Position numbers and translations under genes: made by a program. Under the pieces are notes generated by a model, which saw only the letters and a list, made by a program, of their open reading frames with translations, ran no database searches and was not told the origin of the DNA. Positions 34,175 to 44,214 of a DNA stretch of 62,134 nucleotides are shown here, piece after piece (positions within the stretch are counted from its first letter, which is position 1; every line of letters starts with the position of its first letter). This DNA comes from Clostridiales bacterium (GTDB lineage: Bacteria; Bacillota; Clostridia; Christensenellales; Aristaeellaceae): positions 1-62,134 of the forward strand of contig SVGW01000005.1 in NCBI GenBank assembly GCA_015056125.1, read 5' to 3'.

Positions 34175-35095
34175 ATGCTGATGCGGCTGAGAAAAAAATA
34201 TAAGAATTGGCTGCCACTGTATCTGTATCTGATTATTCCCATTGTGTATATCATTCTATTCAAATATGTGCCCATGGCCGGATTACAGCTGGCCTTCAAA
34301 AAATTCAAAATTCTTGGCGGTATCTGGGGCAGCCCCTGGGTAGGGCTGAAAAATTTTGAACGCTTCTTCAATTCCTACCAGTTTACCACCGTGGTTACCA
34401 ACACCCTCACCCTTTCTCTCTATTCCATCTTTGCAGGCTTCCCCTTCCCCATCATCTTTGCGCTGCTGCTAAACTGCGTTGAGAAAGCGCGCATCAAAAA
34501 AACCGTGCAAACCATCACCTACATGCCCCACTTCATCTCCACTGTGGTGCTGGTGGGCATGATCCTTCAGATCTGCAATCCCAATTCCGGCCTGGTTGGA
34601 AAAATCTCCATGCTCCTTACCGGCTCCAAAGGCACTGATATCATGGCCACCACGGGCGGATTCACCAATTTGTTTGTATGGTCCGGCGTATGGCAGAATT
34701 TCGGCTGGGATTCCATTATGTATCTGGCCGCACTGACTGCCGTGGATGTGCAGCAGCATGAAGCGGCGCAGATCGACGGCGCTTCCCGGTTCCAGCGGGT
34801 ATTGCACGTGGATCTTCCCGCCATTTTGCCCACCATCACCATCATGCTGATTATGCGCATGGGCTCTGTCATGTCGGTAGGATTCACAAAAATCTATCTG
34901 ATGCAAAATGACTTGAATCTGGCTGCCAGCGAAGTCATTTCCACTTATGAATACAAGCGAGGCCTGGCCAACGCCGGCTCTACGGATTTTTCTCTTTCCA
35001 CGGCCATCGGCTTATTCAATTCCTGTATCAATCTGATCATGATCGTGCTGGTGAATGCCATTTGTCGCAAGGTCAGCGAAACCAGTTTGTGGTAA
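34175..35095 (+). CDS. ABC sugar permease, LplB type
   Basis: 306 residues, six helices, with the cytoplasmic EAA loop EAAQIDGASRFQRVLHVDLP that docks on the ATPase. The N-terminal PLYLYLIIPIVYIILFKYVP helix and GGIWG-type loop are typical of LplB/YtcP-linked permeases. Pairs with the next gene (12-bp gap). AAGGAGG lies 11 nt before the ATG. Confidence 0.9.
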   Translation: MLMRLRKKYKNWLPLYLYLIIPIVYIILFKYVPMAGLQLAFKKFKILGGIWGSPWVGLKNFERFFNSYQFTTVVTNTLTLSLYSIFAGFPFPIIFALLLNCVEKARIKKTVQTITYMPHFISTVVLVGMILQICNPNSGLVGKISMLLTGSKGTDIMATTGGFTNLFVWSGVWQNFGWDSIMYLAALTAVDVQQHEAAQIDGASRFQRVLHVDLPAILPTITIMLIMRMGSVMSVGFTKIYLMQNDLNLAASEVISTYEYKRGLANAGSTDFSLSTAIGLFNSCINLIMIVLVNAICRKVSETSLW

Positions 35096-35107
35096 AGGAG
35101 GCTGGAT

Positions 35108-36028
35108 ATGAAAATGCAAGCCATTGAAGCAAAAAAATCCCATGCGATCCGCAATTCGCGCTCAGACAGCGTCTTTTACTTCTTCGTTTATGCCGTGCTC
35201 ATTTTTCTCACCATCATCGTTCTTTATCCGTTGATTTATATTCTCTCCTCCTCTTTTTCCTCTTCCCATGCAGTTTCCTCCGGCAAGGTGGTTCTGTTTC
35301 CGGTAGAGTTTTCAATCGACGGATACAAGCGTGTATTCGCTTACAGCCGCGTATGGACGGGCTATAAGAATACCATCATTTATACCCTGCTGGGCACGGC
35401 CATCAACGTGGTCATGACCATGACCTGCGCTTATCCCCTTTCCCGGCGCGGGCTGCCCCATAAAGGCTTTTTCACCTTTCTTTTCTCCTTCACCATGATT
35501 TTCAGCGGCGGATTGATTCCCACCTATCTTCAGGTGAAGGATCTGGGGCTGCTGAATAATATCGGCGCTATGGTGCTGCCAGGGGCTATGGCCGTTTATC
35601 AGATGGTTCTGGCCCGCACCTTCATTGCCAATACCATCCCCGAGGATCTGATTGAATCCTCCAAACTGGACGGCTGCAGCGATCACAGGTTCTTCATTCA
35701 ATTTGTGCTTCCCCTTTCTAAAGCCGTGATTGCCGTAATCGCTCTGCAATATGCCGTAGGGCACTGGAATTCCTATTTTGATGCCATGATCTATCTGCAA
35801 AATAATAAGCTCTATCCCCTGCAGATCTTCCTGCGGGAAATCCTGGTTATGAGCCAGATGGATTCCTCTGATTTTATGGATGAAGATACCGCCGTAGCCA
35901 TTCAGGGCATGGCTGAATTAATCAAGTATGCGCTGATCGTGGTATCTACTGCGCCTATTCTGTGCCTGTATCCCTTCCTGCAGAAATACTTTGTGAAGGG
36001 CGTTATGATGGGTTCTCTCAAGGGCTGA
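35108..36028 (+). CDS. ABC sugar permease, LplC/YtcP type
   Basis: 306 residues, six helices. The EAA-like loop is EDLIESSKLDGCSDHRFFIQ followed by FVLPLSKAV. It forms the heterodimeric channel with the preceding permease. There is no ATPase gene in this operon, so the importer presumably uses a shared UgpC/MsmK ATPase such as that at 49561. AAAGGAGG overlaps the end of the upstream gene. Confidence 0.9.
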   Translation: MKMQAIEAKKSHAIRNSRSDSVFYFFVYAVLIFLTIIVLYPLIYILSSSFSSSHAVSSGKVVLFPVEFSIDGYKRVFAYSRVWTGYKNTIIYTLLGTAINVVMTMTCAYPLSRRGLPHKGFFTFLFSFTMIFSGGLIPTYLQVKDLGLLNNIGAMVLPGAMAVYQMVLARTFIANTIPEDLIESSKLDGCSDHRFFIQFVLPLSKAVIAVIALQYAVGHWNSYFDAMIYLQNNKLYPLQIFLREILVMSQMDSSDFMDEDTAVAIQGMAELIKYALIVVSTAPILCLYPFLQKYFVKGVMMGSLKG

Positions 36029-36052
36029 TAAAATTTGAAAGGAGATTTTCAC

Positions 36053-38227
36053 ATGAGTCATTTTCCTTCTGAATTCTGCTCAGAGCTGCTGGCCAAATGG
36101 GTGGCCTTCTCTCAGAAGCATTTGTATTACTGCCCCGAACGGAAAGGGCTGATCTGCTACGGCGCCGGCGAGCACGGCCATTGGGGCGTGCACACCCATC
36201 AAAAAGCATTTTCAGCCTTTGCCGTGGTTGCTTCCATGGAAAATATTGATTGGGAAAAATATCATCTGACCCGGGAAAAGGTGCTTTCCCAGGCATTAGG
36301 GCTGCTGCGCTATAATCTGCACACCCACCTGACGGGCGATTTCGTCTGCACGGATGGCGAAAAATGGGGCCACAATTGGATCTACACCCTGGGCCTGGAA
36401 AGAATGATCCACGGCGTAGAAGCCATGGACGCCTATCTTAATGATGATGACCGGCTGATGCTGAAAAACATTTTTGTTTCTGAAGCAGAATTTTTGCTGA
36501 ATGAATATCCCATACGAGCAGGGCTGGATGCCTCCACGGGCAACAACCGACCGGAAAGTAATATCTGGAACGGCGCTACCCTCTATCGTACCGCCGCCAT
36601 GTATCCTGATACGCCCAATAAAGCGGCCTATATCAAAAAAGCGCAGGAATTTTTCGCCAATGGCGTATCCATCCCCTCGGATGAATTCTCCGATGAAACC
36701 ATTGACGGCCGCCGGGTTGGCGATATGTTTGTAGGCGCCAATATGTTTGAAAGCTACGCCTGCAATCATCACGGATACATGAATCTTGGCTATATGGCGC
36801 TGAGTCTTTCCAACGTAGCCATGCTTCATTTTTCTTTCAAGGCCAACGGCTATAAAATAGACGATATCGTGTATCATCATTTAGCTGATCTGTGGAAGCT
36901 CATCCGCACCATCACCTATGAAGATGGACGTTTGCTGAGAATCGGCGGCGACAGCCGCGCCAGGTATTGCTATTGCCAGGATTATACCCTGCCGGTATGG
37001 CCATTGGTAGAAGATGTGCTGGGTGAAGATTGCTCCAATCTGGAGCAGCGCTGGCTGGAAATCCTCCGCACGGAAACCGAAATCAACGGCGATGGCTCTT
37101 TCCTTTCCAACCGCTTTGGCGCTTTTGAAGAATCCTCGCCCGTATACTACACCCGTTTGGAATCGGATCGGGCCAATGTGCTCTCTATGCTGCTGTACTG
37201 GCACGAGAAATTCCCGCTGCACGGAGAAAAAAAGCCCGAATTCATCACTTCCTGGCATGATGATTTCCACGGTGCCTCTTTCATCAATGAAGGAAATCGC
37301 TTTGCTTCTTTCGTATGGAAATCCTCTGAAAAACCACAAGGCCTTCTGCTTCCAAAGGATGACAGCAGTCTGGCCGAATGGCGCTATAATTTGGGCGGTC
37401 GAATCGAGGGGGTAGGCCGAGCCAATTTTGATGAAGTTCTCTGCCACCAGGAAACCCTGTTCCCTCATGGCTTCATCACCTGCGGCAGCACCCTGGTGTA
37501 TTCCGATAATTTCATGGCCGAAGGCCAGCTGAAAGAAACCATGGCCCGCAAGCACATTGCTTTTGCTGCCCTACCAGATGGAAACTCCGTCATCTGCATG
37601 CAGTACGCCAAAGCCCAGAACCGCACCTATGTATCCTCCGTGAAGGGCATTCTGTGGAATGTGCCCAACGATATTTTCAACGGACGGCAGCGCCTGTTCA
37701 CCCATGCCAACGGCCAGAACTGGCTGCAAGGCGGCGATTATGCACGCACAGCAGAAACCATTGACGCGGGCAATTGGGTAAATGCCGATGGGAAGATGGG
37801 GCTTGCTTCCTTGCGCCCGCTGACCATCGTTCGCAGCGGCAAGCGCCAGGTGGAGATCAAGGGCCGGGAAAACAGCGGCACCCTCTATGCTGAAGAAATC
37901 TGCGCTCCCTACCAAATCAAGAAGCGTTGGTATGATCGTGGCGAAGAAATCCTGGATGCCAGATTCGTTTTAGGGCTCGGCGATCAGAAGTATACAAAAG
38001 AAACCGCAGAAAGCCTTTTTACCGCTGATCTGGAGGGGCTATATTCTCTGGGCGTTACTGGCAAGGATGGAAAGCAATATCTTTTGGTGGCCAATTTTGA
38101 TGAGACTGACAAAATATTCAAACCAGATTGCCTTAACAAAAAGAGTGTAACTTGCATAGACGGAAAAGAATTGACTGCGGAATACCCGCTCCATTCCGAT
38201 GATGCGATTCTTCTCATTCTCGAATAA
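36053..38227 (+). CDS. Unassigned (alpha/alpha)-toroid carbohydrate enzyme
   Basis: 724 residues, no signal peptide, so cytoplasmic. The first 400 residues are helix-rich with HGHWGVHTHQKAF, NWIYTLGLERM and NMFESYACNHHGYMNLGY, resembling alginate-lyase/heparinase-II-like toroid enzymes. The last 300 residues are beta-rich, like the C-terminal sandwich of those lyases. I cannot place it in a numbered family. The conserved His-His-Gly-Tyr is a candidate active site. Last gene of the importer operon, so it probably acts on the imported oligosaccharide. ATG chosen at AAAGGAG; a 6-codon longer frame is ignored. Confidence 0.55.
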   Translation: MSHFPSEFCSELLAKWVAFSQKHLYYCPERKGLICYGAGEHGHWGVHTHQKAFSAFAVVASMENIDWEKYHLTREKVLSQALGLLRYNLHTHLTGDFVCTDGEKWGHNWIYTLGLERMIHGVEAMDAYLNDDDRLMLKNIFVSEAEFLLNEYPIRAGLDASTGNNRPESNIWNGATLYRTAAMYPDTPNKAAYIKKAQEFFANGVSIPSDEFSDETIDGRRVGDMFVGANMFESYACNHHGYMNLGYMALSLSNVAMLHFSFKANGYKIDDIVYHHLADLWKLIRTITYEDGRLLRIGGDSRARYCYCQDYTLPVWPLVEDVLGEDCSNLEQRWLEILRTETEINGDGSFLSNRFGAFEESSPVYYTRLESDRANVLSMLLYWHEKFPLHGEKKPEFITSWHDDFHGASFINEGNRFASFVWKSSEKPQGLLLPKDDSSLAEWRYNLGGRIEGVGRANFDEVLCHQETLFPHGFITCGSTLVYSDNFMAEGQLKETMARKHIAFAALPDGNSVICMQYAKAQNRTYVSSVKGILWNVPNDIFNGRQRLFTHANGQNWLQGGDYARTAETIDAGNWVNADGKMGLASLRPLTIVRSGKRQVEIKGRENSGTLYAEEICAPYQIKKRWYDRGEEILDARFVLGLGDQKYTKETAESLFTADLEGLYSLGVTGKDGKQYLLVANFDETDKIFKPDCLNKKSVTCIDGKELTAEYPLHSDDAILLILE

Positions 38228-38559
38228 ATGCCAAAACACATGAAATAACCAAAAACGTCCTTGAGAAGGGCATTGAAATGATTGACAAAGTCAATGATTT
38301 GGCAGGCTAAGACAAATCCTGCAAGCCAACACAGAAAGCAAAAATGACCGCTCTTTGCGGCCATTTTTGCGTTTGCGGGATTTGTCAGCAGGCTGAGAAA
38401 TGAAACATTTCTCTTCCCCTAATCTGTATTTATCGTTTGCTTGGATGCATCTTTGATTGCCATAACGAATCATCTTTTTTTATTATACTGTTTTATATAT
38501 TCGGGCGCAAGAGGAAATTCTTTTTGATTTCAGTCAAGACGCATCCGGAAAATCTGCCC
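38228..38559. other. Intergenic stretch between convergent CAZyme genes
   Basis: 332 bp without a supportable gene. It holds repeat copy b (38276-38397). The remaining 160 bp are AT-rich with no clear structure. Confidence 0.7.
38276..38397 (+). repeat. Dispersed palindromic repeat, copy b
   Basis: Shares with copy a the hairpin ATTGACAAAGTCAAT, then GATTTGGCAG, arms ACAAATCCTGCAA (38312-38324) and TTGCGGGATTTGT (38373-38385), and an inner GCAAAAATG/CATTTTTGC hairpin. It lacks the 67-bp insert of copy a. It lies about 50 bp past the stop of the toroid-enzyme gene, in the same orientation. Confidence 0.85.
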
Positions 38560-40599
38560 TTATTGCTCCGCCACACATTCAAGCAGCAATGTTTCGCCGA
38601 ATTTCATTTCCACATCTACAAAGCATTCATTACCCGGCAGGAACTTTCCGGAAAACACATCCCGGAGCTTGGCTTTCTTTGGCACACAGATCCGCTTGGT
38701 TCCATCCGCTGCTGCATGAATGGCGATAAATCGCTGGCTTGCATCGATCACTTCACCAGAATAATTGTATACATTTCCGGCAGCCGCGCACACCAATTGA
38801 CGCAGCCTTTCTGTATTCACTTCAGTATAGATTCCGGCATACAGACTGTAATCAGGATACCGGCGCAAAATTTCCAGTGCATTTCCATTTTCATCTTTGG
38901 AAATGATCACATCCCCCGGCAGGGCATCGGGAAAGCCCGATGTATTCCATGCAATTCCCCCGGGAATTTCTTCCGGCCCCTTGCCCGCAACAGCAATCAG
39001 ACGCCCCTTTTGTTTCCATGCTTCCAGAGCGCTAATCAGTTCTTTCCTCCAATGACCGGGCGCAATCAAAAGCGCCATCCGATAATCATCAGGGCTTACA
39101 TTTCCCAAATCGCTGAGCAAATACATATGATAGGCAGCACCTGTAAATCCCAGATTTCTCGTGAGTTTCGATCCATTCATCTGCGATCCTGCCGGAGCTT
39201 CCGCAACAATTTGGGGAATCATTTCATGATATGCTTCCTCATCAAAAAATACAGCTATCGATGCATCTGTTTTGGCGCCGCCGGAAAGGGCATGTTCCTG
39301 ATAAATTTGTGCTGCCTGCTGATGGAATCTCATCATTTCTTCATGATCATACCAGCCGCCCCACATATCAAACCACCAAATGGCAGTATTATGACAAAGG
39401 GCTTTGCCAAGCACCTTTTTCATCTGACCCAAAGAGCCTTCCAGCGTATCCGGCCCCCACCATACTTTGGCATCATAATATCTTGATACCACCGGATCCG
39501 CATGAGGCATACACTGGCTGATAGGCCTGGAAAGCATGGTGCGCACATCCGCTTCAATAAACCAAGGCTTGCCGTGCAATTGTGCGGATGCCACAACGCC
39601 CGGAAATGGCCAATCCACGCCTTGCCCCCGTCGATCCATATATTGCAGGGGACTTGCCAGAAAATCCACCGCATCGCTTTTCAGTACCATCTCCATAGCA
39701 TGATGGCCCATTTCCACCCCTGCTGTTGTATAGCCGTAAAACGCGCCGATTACCTGCCGTTTGTTGGTGGCTTTTTTAGCCATTTGGCATAGATCAATCA
39801 GCATTTGGGCGTTCATCTGATTCTGGAATGCATAATAATCGATGGTCCTCATTTCAAATTCACGGCTGCGAAATTTTTCCCCCGCGCCAAATAAACGATT
39901 CGCAGGACCGGGGATGGAAATTTGATGCCAGGCCATGTAATTCGTGCGCCATGCGTGATTCAGCTTTTCCAAATCATGATCATATTTCGTCTTAGCCCAT
40001 TGAGAAAACCCTTCCTGGGCACGAATGGAATAATCCATCAATTGCATTGGATGAATGCAGGGACGCAGATACTCCTCCGTATTGCCGCAAGCAATATGCC
40101 ATCCAGCCACAAATCGATCATACCCTTTTTCTTCGATCCAGCGCTGGAATGCAAAAATTACTTCTTCCGTATCCTTTTTCCATTTTTCAGAACAGGAGCT
40201 ATGATGCATGGGCGTTCCCTGGGCATCCCTGCAAAGTTCATCGGGATTGCATTCTTCCCACCAGGCAGGCGGTTCCAGCATTAGCCTGGGAATCAAATAG
40301 TCTTCGCCCGGAATGCAATGCTTAATGATCAATTCAAATGTTTTTTCTGCAGCTGAAAAATCATATTTGCCATAGCCTTTCCAGAATCCCGGGCAAAACG
40401 GACGGATACCGCTATTTTGGTTTATGCCGCGGTCACCCGCATAAACGCACGGAAAAAACAAATGCACTCCAGCTTGACGGAAATCACCATAACATGCTTT
40501 TTCCGGCTGATACGACATATAACCATACATGGGAATTCTTTTTCCATTCACCTCCAGTAAATCCGCACAACCGTTTCGAATAATTTTACTTTCGATCAT
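38560..40599 (-). CDS. GH42-like glycoside hydrolase
   Basis: 679 residues. The N-terminal TIM-barrel has LMLEPPAWWEE and GWHIACGNTEEY (likely acid/base region). A middle flavodoxin-like trimerisation domain (SIAVFFDEEAYHEM; YRMALLIAPG) and a short beta C-terminus resemble beta-galactosidase family 42. There is no signal peptide, so it acts inside the cell. AGGAGGAAG precedes the ATG. Base use is more AT-rich than neighbours such as the GH2 gene, a hint of separate acquisition. The substrate is not predictable beyond a beta-linked sugar. Confidence 0.7.
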   Translation of the reverse strand: MIESKIIRNGCADLLEVNGKRIPMYGYMSYQPEKACYGDFRQAGVHLFFPCVYAGDRGINQNSGIRPFCPGFWKGYGKYDFSAAEKTFELIIKHCIPGEDYLIPRLMLEPPAWWEECNPDELCRDAQGTPMHHSSCSEKWKKDTEEVIFAFQRWIEEKGYDRFVAGWHIACGNTEEYLRPCIHPMQLMDYSIRAQEGFSQWAKTKYDHDLEKLNHAWRTNYMAWHQISIPGPANRLFGAGEKFRSREFEMRTIDYYAFQNQMNAQMLIDLCQMAKKATNKRQVIGAFYGYTTAGVEMGHHAMEMVLKSDAVDFLASPLQYMDRRGQGVDWPFPGVVASAQLHGKPWFIEADVRTMLSRPISQCMPHADPVVSRYYDAKVWWGPDTLEGSLGQMKKVLGKALCHNTAIWWFDMWGGWYDHEEMMRFHQQAAQIYQEHALSGGAKTDASIAVFFDEEAYHEMIPQIVAEAPAGSQMNGSKLTRNLGFTGAAYHMYLLSDLGNVSPDDYRMALLIAPGHWRKELISALEAWKQKGRLIAVAGKGPEEIPGGIAWNTSGFPDALPGDVIISKDENGNALEILRRYPDYSLYAGIYTEVNTERLRQLVCAAAGNVYNYSGEVIDASQRFIAIHAAADGTKRICVPKKAKLRDVFSGKFLPGNECFVDVEMKFGETLLLECVAEQ

Positions 40600-40945
40600 A
40601 ATGGCTTCCTCCTGAAAATGGCATATAGAACTACTTCTAGTATTACTATATCGTATTTTTCAAGCCCTGACAACCTCTTTTTTGTAGGTATTTTCCATAT
40701 GCTTTCGTCTTTCTTCTTTTTAATATCAAAACCCCTTATAGACTCATAAAGACTACTTGAGCACCAACGATGCCTGATCCAGTCATATACAGGAACCTAT
40801 CGTTTTCCTCTTTTTCTAAAGATATCCTTTCCATGGATTTGATAAATTTTTCCGATTTTTTACGGGCACAGCACAAGCCGATGGTATTATAACTGCACCA
40901 GATGAATAACTGTAATTTTGTTCCAAACATCAGTCAAGAAAAATA
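40600..40945. other. AT-rich intergenic stretch upstream of the GH42-like gene
   Basis: 346 bp with many stops in all frames. Probably contains the minus-strand promoter of the GH42-like gene and the eroded N-terminal part of the adjacent AraC fragment. I see no structured RNA or repeat. Confidence 0.5.
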
Positions 40946-41215
40946 TTGCCTATTGCCAGTTTGGCAGCGCTGTTTGATATGTCCGAAAGTACTCTATCTC
41001 GCTTTTTCAAGGCACGTATGGGCGTCACATTTTCCACCTATCTGGAATCCTTGCGTTTAACGGAAGCAGAAACCCTGCTCGCCTCTACCGAGCTGCCGGT
41101 TAAAGATATCGTTGCCATGATCGGATATACCAGCACCACCACATTCCATCAAGCCTTCCGGCGCAAATGGGGCGTATCCCCCTCCACACACCGGGATGTT
41201 ACTCAAAAAGAATAG
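40946..41215 (+). pseudogene. AraC regulator remnant (DNA-binding domain only)
   Basis: 89 codons spell a complete AraC C-terminal domain (PIASLAALFDMSESTLSRFF; VKDIVAMIGYTSTTTFHQAF, then GVSPSTHR) but nothing upstream: the frame meets TAA at about 40922, there is no ribosome site, and the first available start is TTG. An intact relative would have some 200 more N-terminal residues. Most likely a decayed regulator of the divergent GH42-like gene. A stand-alone short regulator is the less likely alternative. Confidence 0.65.
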
Positions 41216-41230
41216 CAAAACATAAAAAAA

Positions 41231-41290
41231 GCGCCCTGCAAAAAGGGCGTTACGATTTAGTAGACTGAGAGAAACCCTGCAAACGCAAAG
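41231..41290 (+). repeat. Dispersed repeat, partial copy c
   Basis: GC stem (41231-41250), then TTACGATTTAGTAGACTGAGAG (as two parts: ACGATTTAG and TAGACTGAGAG) and AAACCCTGCAAACGC, matching the left half of copies a and b. The right arm is missing. Confidence 0.65.
41232..41249 (-). terminator. Terminator stem of repeat copy c
   Basis: CGCCCT/AGGGCG stem with a T-run on the minus strand (CTTTTTTTATG), serving the GH2 gene. Read on the plus strand it is the GC stem of the 3'-flank repeat behind the AraC remnant. Confidence 0.65.
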
Positions 41291-41324
41291 GGATGCTTTT
41301 TCTTATACAGCCATGCCGAGCTGC

Positions 41325-44075
41325 TCACATAGTAATATCGTTTTTGTTCATGGCCTGATTGCTGTTTTCTTCTGAAAGTGGGTTCTCCGCCTGGCACAGG
41401 CAATCAAACTGCGCTTTTGTGATGCTCTCCTGTGGATGGAATTGATCGCCCGCAGCATAAGAGACCATCTTCTCTTTCAGCCAGCGAGCGCCAGGATCAT
41501 CCTCCGGCAAATGGAGGGTGCACACCAGCAATTTGCCTTTTCCAGCGTAATATTCAAAAAGCATGGCCTCCCGATGGGCATTTTTATAGGAGGAAGCAAT
41601 ATCAATGATGGGGCGATGCCGGCCTTCCATGCCATCCAGCACCACGGAGCAGCTGCCACTCAACATCTGCGCAAATTGCCATCCGCAATAGCCATCATGG
41701 GGGAAATCATCCAGCAGCGGATGATCGGCGATAACCGTGGCCAGATGCCCATTGGTGCGCCCTGCAATGGAAAGCTGCCAGGAAACCTCCTGGGATGCAA
41801 AGGGCCCCGCGCCAAAGAGCACTACGCTCTTTCCCTGGGCAAGCGCCGTCCAAAGGGAGGCGCCGTCGCATTCCTTCATCACCGTCACATGGTTGCCCCG
41901 AAGCGCCTTGGCAGAAGCGCGCTTTGCCCTGGGGAATACATACAAATCCCACTGATTTTCGCAATCCGTATCCCCGCCGGAAAGGGATACCACCAGCTTC
42001 AGCGCCATTGGGCGATTGCATTTGGGCATTCTAAAGGATACCCGATACAATTCGCTCACTGCCCCCCGCTGAATTTCGCCCAGGCGAAGTTCCTTTCGGT
42101 ACAGTACGCTATGATCCCCGCTGATGCGGATTTGCACAAGCGCCTTGGGAATGGGCTTTCCGTAATGAGAAACAAGGATCGGAATTTCCACAGAGGCGCC
42201 CGCTTCAAAATTGACGGAGCAAGGCAGATCGGCCAGCAGCACGGTATCGCTGTTATACCGGCGCACATTTTCCACCGTTTCCCCAGGCTTCAATTCATAA
42301 AATTCATTCATCATGCCCACGCAGTAGCCAAAGGTGTGCCAATGGGTATCGATATCTCCCAAAAAATCGTATCCCGCAAAGGTATGGCACCGGCGCAGGG
42401 TTTCAAAGCAGTGCTTGCGAAGCATCCGCTGCCACGCCGATGAATTTTGATAATATAAATTCGCCCGGTCCAGCACCCCCTTTTCTTCCAGGTGCCTTCT
42501 CACCGAGGACATCAGTTCTGTATCCCCGATCCGACTACCCCGATACCTTTCCTCCAGTGATAAATCAATATACGTTCCGTGAATACAAATTTCATGGGAA
42601 AGCAAAGGCTTTCCATAAATGGCATTCCGCTCATCCAATGTTTTCTGATCACCGGATGCGGATATATAGCTGGTCAGCCCCAGGGAATAGCTGTTGTATA
42701 CGTCGCAGAACTTCCCCACATCCTTAAGGCGGCGAGGATTATGGCGGAAGGGCGCTTCCACATATTCATCATCTATAAAGTAATACTCAATTCCCCGCAT
42801 GGCGGACATAGGAGAAAACAAAGAATCGGTTTCAGCATGCACCAATTGGGCGCAGGCTTCCAGATGTTGTTCGTAATCTGCGTCAATGCTCAGTTCATTA
42901 CCGGTGGAATAGAGATTAACGGAAGGATGCCTGCGGCAAAAGGCCACGATCTCCTTCCACTCCCCAAGGGATGTATTGTTGGGAGATTCCACTTCCATCA
43001 CCATGCCCAGTTCATCGGCAGTCGCCATATAGGCATAGGGCGGCACCCAAGTATGGAAGCGAATGGAATTAAAGCCCAGTTCCTTCAATTTGCGGATCAC
43101 TGCGCGATAATATGCCTTATCCTGAGTGGGATGCACGGTGAGGGGCTGATAGCAATGCTCACAGCTGCCCCGAAAGAAGAAGGGCTCACCATTGAGGAAA
43201 AGCTTCGTTCCTTCCACCGTAAGCCGACGCACGCCAAAGCGAAGAGAAATCTCCTGATGGGCAGTGCTGATCTGCGCCCGGTACAGCTTCGGCTGATCGG
43301 GATGCCAAAGCTGAAATCCCTGGGCACCAACGGTGAAGCAATCCTCCCCGGCCGGAATCCTGTGCTCCTTTACAAGCGCTTCCCCATCAAAAATCTTCAG
43401 TTTTTTTTCCTGATCATCCGCTCCAATCACATGCACAGTGAAGGAAGCGCAATCCTCCGCCGTGGAAACCCAGGCATCCTTTAAGCCATCCGGAAAAAAG
43501 CGAAGGGACACATCACCATAGATTCCGCCAGTGCATTCATTGGCGGCACGGGAGGTTAAGCCGCTCACCGGCCTCCCCTGATAGCCCGCCAAGCGATTGT
43601 TGGACACAACCAAAGTGATCCTGTTTTCCCCGTTTTTCAGCACATCACCGGGAACAGAAAAGGCAAAAGGCGTGGAATAGCCCTCATGCCGCCCCAAATA
43701 ATGCCCATTGATCCAGGCGGAAAGGGCATTCTGGGCGCCGCCAACGAAAAGCTCGGTTTCAGTATGCTCCGGTGTCTGATCCAAGGCAAATATTTTCTGA
43801 TATATAAAGCAGCCCACCGGATTGGGTAGCGCCATATCGGGCACATATCCTGCCTGGGGATAGCGCTGCAAGGTATACATGGGGTTCCAATGCAGCTTGG
43901 TGTGCAGCGCGGTGGAGCGGAATACATCCGCCATATCTTCCCAATACCCAGGCACATTGCAGGGCGTAGCCGTATCCGCATCCAGATTCAGCATCGGCTC
44001 CGCTTCCCGGGTATAGGGCTGGGCCGAAAGATAATCAATCATCCATTTTCCGTTGAGAGAAAGGGAAAAACTCAT
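41325..44075 (-). CDS. GH2 family glycoside hydrolase
   Basis: About 916 residues, no signal peptide. N-terminal jelly-roll (FIYQKIFAL; NALSAWINGHYLGRHEGYSTPF), Ig-like domain, then TIM-barrel with FNSIRFHTWVPP and the acid/base Glu in YSTGNELS. A C-terminal region follows with a ThuA/glutaminase-like fold (DHPLLDDFPHDGYCGW). Family 2 includes beta-galactosidases, glucuronidases and mannosidases; the subfamily is not decidable here. The second ATG is chosen because GGAGG lies 6 nt before it but only 3 nt before the first. Downstream of the Dabb gene on the same strand, separated by a terminator. Confidence 0.82.
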   Translation of the reverse strand: MSFSLSLNGKWMIDYLSAQPYTREAEPMLNLDADTATPCNVPGYWEDMADVFRSTALHTKLHWNPMYTLQRYPQAGYVPDMALPNPVGCFIYQKIFALDQTPEHTETELFVGGAQNALSAWINGHYLGRHEGYSTPFAFSVPGDVLKNGENRITLVVSNNRLAGYQGRPVSGLTSRAANECTGGIYGDVSLRFFPDGLKDAWVSTAEDCASFTVHVIGADDQEKKLKIFDGEALVKEHRIPAGEDCFTVGAQGFQLWHPDQPKLYRAQISTAHQEISLRFGVRRLTVEGTKLFLNGEPFFFRGSCEHCYQPLTVHPTQDKAYYRAVIRKLKELGFNSIRFHTWVPPYAYMATADELGMVMEVESPNNTSLGEWKEIVAFCRRHPSVNLYSTGNELSIDADYEQHLEACAQLVHAETDSLFSPMSAMRGIEYYFIDDEYVEAPFRHNPRRLKDVGKFCDVYNSYSLGLTSYISASGDQKTLDERNAIYGKPLLSHEICIHGTYIDLSLEERYRGSRIGDTELMSSVRRHLEEKGVLDRANLYYQNSSAWQRMLRKHCFETLRRCHTFAGYDFLGDIDTHWHTFGYCVGMMNEFYELKPGETVENVRRYNSDTVLLADLPCSVNFEAGASVEIPILVSHYGKPIPKALVQIRISGDHSVLYRKELRLGEIQRGAVSELYRVSFRMPKCNRPMALKLVVSLSGGDTDCENQWDLYVFPRAKRASAKALRGNHVTVMKECDGASLWTALAQGKSVVLFGAGPFASQEVSWQLSIAGRTNGHLATVIADHPLLDDFPHDGYCGWQFAQMLSGSCSVVLDGMEGRHRPIIDIASSYKNAHREAMLFEYYAGKGKLLVCTLHLPEDDPGARWLKEKMVSYAAGDQFHPQESITKAQFDCLCQAENPLSEENSNQAMNKNDITM

Positions 44076-44167
44076 CATTTGCCTCCACATACCATTTATA
44101 CGAGTGTTTTGCTGAACAGATCTATATTCTGCATTTTAACACATACATTCAATTTACGCAATAAAAG

Positions 44168-44190
44168 AACCGCCGGCTTCTCCGGCGGTT
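44168..44190 (-). terminator. Terminator after the Dabb gene
   Basis: Perfect 9-bp stem AACCGCCGG/CCGGCGGTT with 5-nt loop. On the minus strand it is followed by CTTTTATT. Confidence 0.8.
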
Positions 44191-44214
44191 TTGAGCCGAA
44201 AGGCAGGAATATTC

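Noticed and set aside
38437..39486. 349-codon plus frame opposite the GH42-like gene
   Set aside because: The minus strand has recognisable barrel and active-site motifs and a good ribosome site; the plus frame has neither.
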